Source of the DNA: Amoeboradix gromovi
Lineage: Eukaryota; Sanchytriomycota; Sanchytriomycetes; Sanchytriales; Sanchytriaceae
DNA length: 10,198 nt
Reading direction: 5' to 3'
NCBI GenBank assembly: GCA_018985225.1
Contig: JADGIF010000356.1
Span: 1 to 10,198, forward strand
In this document: in pieces, positions 7,296 through 10,198 of the stretch
How the letters are laid out: each line of letters opens with the position of its first letter
Numbering within the stretch: position 1 is the stretch's first letter
Made by a program: the position numbers and the translations under genes
Notes under the pieces: generated by a model
What the model saw: only the letters and a program-made list of their open reading frames with translations
Told to the model about the DNA's origin: nothing
The model's database searches: none

Positions 7296-7475
7296 CAATA
7301 AACTATTTTCTTTAATCTTTATTGGGTTTGAAGGCAAATCTTGTAAATTGTTATGCAGAGCACTTGATTCCTGATATGGTTTTTTCAAATTAATCATAAT
7401 AAATTTCAAATTACCATTATAAAATCAGTTGATGTTTATATTTTAAAATAAAGACTGGAATGAATGAACATATAA
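7296..7475. other. AT-rich spacer without a gene
   Basis: It is roughly three-quarters A+T, with stops in all frames and short T- and A-runs. I see no gene, repeat or RNA here. It ends abruptly at the GC-richer ORF island. Confidence 0.5.
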
Positions 7476-7859
7476 ATCTACATCCAGCTGGGGGCAGGAA
7501 AGTCCAGTAGGGTGTATGTCAAGAAAGACTGGAAGTACATAAAGAGGGCACCAACATCCAAGAGCGATGGTGCAGCAGAGAGATTTACAGAGACACAGAA
7601 AAAGATAGTGGCCCTACCCAACAGATACCCGAGCTCCATAGTGTGCATTGGGAGCAGAGAGCTGCTACCCAAAAATGAGCTCAGTGCGGAGGAGAAGAAT
7701 GTAATCGAGAATCTGAGCAGCGATATCATCACATCGATACACCAAGATGGGTCACTGCCATACAGATATCTCACCCACATCATCTATCCGGAATTGGAAC
7801 CAAGGCCGAAAGCACACGAGCGAGCAATCAGGGCCTGTAAAAAGGGTCAAAATCAATAA
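7476..7859 (+). CDS. GC-rich open frame lacking any methionine; fragment of unknown origin
   Basis: A 127-codon frame is open from the stop at 7473-7475 to TAA at 7857-7859. G+C is about 47% (hand count over 7501-7860), while the preceding spacer is far more AT-rich. Codons also prefer G/C endings (AAG, GAG, CTG, ATC), unlike the neighbours. The translation is a convincing soluble, charged protein (LGAGKSSRVYVKKDWKY, RFTETQKKIVALPNRYPSS, YRYLTHIIYPELEPRPKAHE). It contains no ATG at all, so it cannot be a complete gene. It must be a terminal exon, a piece of a transposable element, or a 5'-truncated insertion. A possible splice acceptor (GGGGGCAG) ends at 7497. I do not recognise the family. 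Confidence 0.4.
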   Translation: MYIQLGAGKSSRVYVKKDWKYIKRAPTSKSDGAAERFTETQKKIVALPNRYPSSIVCIGSRELLPKNELSAEEKNVIENLSSDIITSIHQDGSLPYRYLTHIIYPELEPRPKAHERAIRACKKGQNQ

Positions 7860-8231
7860 ACACTGAGTGTCTATTACTAGCGCCTTTCCTTGTTGTTACA
7901 CTTTCAATTGTGACTTTTCCCACTTATATCCAAAAAATGACATTATGTACTGGGAACCATTATAGCACAATGCTGTGCAAGCTAGTAATCTCATGTATTA
8001 AGTAGAACTGCTTCATAATAAAGCATACCTCAAAGTTATTGAAATTTTCTTGTGTATGTTGTGAATAGTGCAATGCCATCTCTTGAGTGAATGCAGTGAG
8101 TGTTTTAGGAGTGCCACAACTCGTTTATTCTTTAAAAGATTGTGAGCGTAGCATTCTTTAATGATTTAAAGCATTGATTTGGATACATCATGTGGTGTTT
8201 GAAATAATGGACAAAGGAACTTTTGTTTTAG
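7860..8231. other. Intergenic stretch, probably decayed transposon flank
   Basis: No intact ORF, tRNA or clear repeat is visible. In the frame of the downstream hAT relic there are many stops but a few protein-like words (for example GYIMWCLK around 8180-8205). The transposase relic may therefore once have extended this far. No hAT-type terminal repeats or 8-bp duplications were found by eye. Confidence 0.35.
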
Positions 8232-8687
8232 AAGAAATCAAGCACACTCATTGAAGAAAGATGCAATGAGGTACCGATCACCTTTCTCTTGGATCCAACC
8301 ATTAGTAATGCAATATCAATTTGACCAACCTGTGCCTTTGCTACAGAGATTCCAATAAGCCATATTCTATCGAGTAAAGTGTTGATACGATAGCATCTCT
8401 TTATTTAAAGTCGTGTTGGTATTTTCGTGCAACCATATCCTATGCAGGTGTCAAGCATTTTGAAGAAAGAGTTGACAACTAACTACAATGTTATTGAGAA
8501 TCAGTTATATAGCGCCAGAGACACGACTGGTTTTATCTGGAATACATATAAAGAAACCAAACCGTGTAGAATTTATCACATTTTGACAATTATTAGACCG
8601 GCTTCTCTGGATTGCAAGCGAATCTTCTCCATAGTTAAAAAGTTCATGCGAGCTGAACGGTGTAAGATGGAACCAAATAAATTATAA
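8232..8687 (+). pseudogene. hAT-family transposase C-terminal relic
   Basis: One frame runs from after the TAG at 8229 to TAA at 8685-8687, broken by TGA (8322), TAG (8391) and TAA (8406). The first part reads LIEERCNEVPITFLLDPT, like the conserved a-T-f-LDPR-y-K segment before the hAT dimerisation region. The last part reads YHILTIIRPASLDCKRIFSI then ERCKMEPNKL, matching the hAT C-terminal dimerisation motif (l.IpAsSa..ERiFS..k.....R..l.p..l). Several key positions are changed, including ASLDCKR where A-S-S-x-x-x-E-R is usual. In an active element this protein would cut and insert DNA. Here it is 5'-truncated and disrupted, so it is a dead fossil. Confidence 0.7.
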
Positions 8688-9047
8688 TTATGAATCTTTC
8701 TTCGAAAACCCCCAAGTATATAGAATTGAACTAGGCAGTATTAATTCAACAATGCTGTACTAGGTTCCGCGAAAACGTTAAAATTGGCCGAGCAATAAGA
8801 TTCGTATGAATCGTACAAAGAGGTGAGCAAATATGGTTCAGTTTACAACAAGTCCATTTATTAAAGACGCCGTGCTTGAATCAAATTGGCCTAGTGAGAT
8901 TAATCTAATTTTACTTAAATCTGCTTTTCTTCAGTAAAACATTTCTCTTACTCCAGTTCTACACATAATAAGTTGTCTGGATCTTATAGAGTGAGCGACT
9001 CACGAGTAATTTTGCATTTTCAAGATTTCACATACGAAACATCAAAT
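8688..9047 (+). promoter_or_regulatory. Upstream region and possible first exon and intron of the GT8 gene
   Basis: The 360 bp before the first in-frame ATG of the main exon contain a possible split first exon. An ATG lies at 8806, a donor GTGAGC at 8823 and an acceptor CTCCAG ends at 8956 after a pyrimidine-rich run, with CTAAT as branch candidate at 8904-8908. No strong TATA box is visible. The part before 8800 shows nothing I can name. Confidence 0.4.
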
Positions 9048-9980
9048 ATGGAAAATGAAGAAGACATATTTATAATCAAAGAGAACCCTGATGGAAATGT
9101 ATTTTTGAAAAAAATTTACAGTAGAACCTCTTTGAGATGTTGGGTCCTTGCTGGTATTCTTATTATAACTGTGTTAGTTTTTTTCCAGTTATTTGTAAAA
9201 GACAGCGCAGATGTGAAGAGTAGACACCAACCAGAGTACCCTCCTACTATGGTTACTAAAAATGCATATGCTACTTTAATGGTTGGACAGGAGGAACAAT
9301 CCCAAAAACAATACTTGGGTGCTTTAATATTATGGTTGTCAAGCCTAAAACATTTTGAAGTTACGCAAGACATAGTGGTTATGGTTACCCCTGATGTGTC
9401 CCCATTCGTACTGAGTTTAATTACAAAGTTTGGTGGAAAACTCCGCTTTGTCAAACGAATTGAAACTGAAGGTAGTTTTAAGCGTTATTCCTCGATGCTT
9501 ACAAAGTTGGCACTTTGGAATATGACAGAGTACGACCGGGTTGCCTATTTTGATTCGGATCATGTGTTTCTTAACAGTCCTGATAAAATCTTTGAAGATT
9601 GTGGCGATGCAATTTTTTGTTCAACCCCAGATACTCAAATAGCCGAAACCTATTTCAACGCGGGGCTAATGGTAATCAAGCCGAATGTCACACTGTATGA
9701 CGAGTATTTGACTAAAACTGAGCTAGCCAAGAGCTCTTTCGCTGAGCAAGATATGTTGAATAAGATCTACAATGGAACATGGAAGAACGTTGATAAAAAA
9801 TACAATTTAATGCACCCGACCAAAGAAACTATAAACACTCCAGATCTAATAGCTGTGCATGAGAAGTGGTGGGTGTTAAAAAATGACCTAAAATTGACTG
9901 ATTCAAAATGGATTTGGAATCAATTGTTAAAAAACATCACGATGGAATGTTCATTTGAGTTTGTCTTTATGGAAGAATAA
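9048..9980 (+). CDS. Family GT8 glycosyltransferase, type II membrane protein
   Basis: The protein has 310 residues from the first in-frame ATG. It has a short cytosolic tail, then one membrane anchor at about 32-50 (WVLAGILIITVLVFFQLFV), then a lumenal catalytic domain. GT8 marks are LTKLALWNMTEYDRVAYFDSD (151-171), with the metal-binding DxD as DSD at 169-171, then FNAGLMVIKP (203-212) and AEQDMLN (232-238). HEKWW near 271-275 stands where family members keep the second metal-binding His and the KPW-like block. Members are retaining, Mn2+-dependent enzymes that use UDP- or GDP-sugars; this one probably acts in the Golgi. The acceptor and donor cannot be read from sequence. It resembles fungal glycogenin-like GT8 proteins, but the anchor argues against cytosolic glycogenin. 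N-glycosylation sites include NMT, NVT, NGT and NIT. A spliced upstream exon could lengthen it to 346 residues. Confidence 0.85.
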   Translation: MENEEDIFIIKENPDGNVFLKKIYSRTSLRCWVLAGILIITVLVFFQLFVKDSADVKSRHQPEYPPTMVTKNAYATLMVGQEEQSQKQYLGALILWLSSLKHFEVTQDIVVMVTPDVSPFVLSLITKFGGKLRFVKRIETEGSFKRYSSMLTKLALWNMTEYDRVAYFDSDHVFLNSPDKIFEDCGDAIFCSTPDTQIAETYFNAGLMVIKPNVTLYDEYLTKTELAKSSFAEQDMLNKIYNGTWKNVDKKYNLMHPTKETINTPDLIAVHEKWWVLKNDLKLTDSKWIWNQLLKNITMECSFEFVFMEE

Positions 9981-9985
9981 ATAAA
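9976..9985 (+). terminator. Overlapping poly(A) signals of the GT8 gene
   Basis: Two AATAAA words (9976-9981 and 9980-9985) overlap the stop codon region. Only 15 bp separate the GT8 stop from the stop of the convergent gene, so the two 3' UTRs must overlap. Confidence 0.45.
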
Positions 9986-9995
9986 ATACATATAT

Positions 9996-10198
9996 TTACT
10001 GGACTTGAAGACTGTTTTTACGAGAGCTTAAAGGAACTGAGTTATTGCGGAACTCAGTATAACTTGGAGGTTGAGAAGCACTCAAGTCGCTATTGTTCAA
10101 ACAGGCACCGTTGCTTTTAATTTTTTCCAAGGATATGAAGGTTGTCTGGTCTTCTAGGTCCTTGTTCAGCATCATCAAAAAGTTTGAAATAGAATACC
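9996..10198 (-). CDS. 3' end of a gene running off the window, tail with a PPxY motif
   Basis: The - strand frame is open from the window edge to TAA at 9996-9998, giving about 67 residues of a C-terminus. There is no sign that the gene starts inside the window: the frame stays open upstream of the two ATGs near 10175. The tail is polar and Ser/Asn-rich, contains PPSY (a PPxY site of the type bound by WW domains of Nedd4/Rsp5 ubiquitin ligases), and ends with SSRKNS, which looks like a basophilic kinase site. Such tails are common on fungal plasma-membrane receptors, transporters and arrestin-like adaptors, but the protein body is not visible and no family can be given. Confidence 0.55.
   Translation of the reverse strand, partial: YSISNFLMMLNKDLEDQTTFISLEKIKSNGACLNNSDLSASQPPSYTEFRNNSVPLSSRKNSLQVQ

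Noticed and set aside
7478-7783. 101-codon minus ORF opposite the GC-rich island
   Set aside because: It is a hydrophobic-rich antisense reading; the + frame is longer and has balanced, protein-like composition.
9116-9454. 112-codon minus ORF within the GT8 gene
   Set aside because: Antisense shadow of a gene with clear DxD and other GT8 motifs.
1-10198. tRNA, rRNA or CRISPR array
   Set aside because: No T-loop GGTTCRANYCC-like box paired with an A-box, no rRNA-like conserved blocks and no regularly spaced repeats were seen on either strand.

Overview
The window looks like nuclear DNA of an early-diverging, AT-rich fungus. The reasons are genes that are compact and nearly intron-free, AATAAA-type poly(A) signals, a long divergent F-box/leucine-rich-repeat protein, a CorA family metal transporter, a type II membrane glycosyltransferase of family GT8, and a complex I LYR subunit. 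A Conidiobolus-like (Entomophthoromycotina) source would fit, but that placement is inference and was not tested by search.

Left part (1-4751): a CorA-type transporter on + (139-1509) whose last transmembrane helix is completed only if an ultra-short intron of 21 or 27 nt is removed; a seven-helix membrane protein on - (1705-2478); a 239-bp divergent promoter region; and an F-box/LRR protein on + (2718-4493).

Middle part (4752-8687): mostly accessory or decayed DNA around one good small gene. That gene is NDUFB9/B22, the complex I LYR subunit, on - (5371-5664). Just 3' of it is an unrecognised 200-codon ORF (4752-5354). Just 5' of it lies a TIR-bounded element of about 465 bp (5704-6168). 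Then come decayed coding stretches on - (6169-6386) and + (6375-7295), a sharply GC-richer 127-codon open frame with no methionine (7476-7859), and a hAT transposase C-terminal remnant with in-frame stops (8232-8687).

Right part (8688-10198): a GT8 glycosyltransferase on + (9048-9980, with a plausible spliced upstream exon at 8806-8822). It converges with the 3' end of a gene on - that runs off the window and ends in a tail with a PPxY motif.

The intact genes do not form a pathway. They are independent housekeeping or membrane genes with a transposon graveyard between them. I see no prokaryotic-style operon, CRISPR array, tRNA or rRNA. The strongest leads are the ultra-short intron in the CorA gene, the GTN replacement of its GMN motif, the TIR element beside NDUFB9, the GC-rich ORF island, and the hidden first exon of the GT8 gene.
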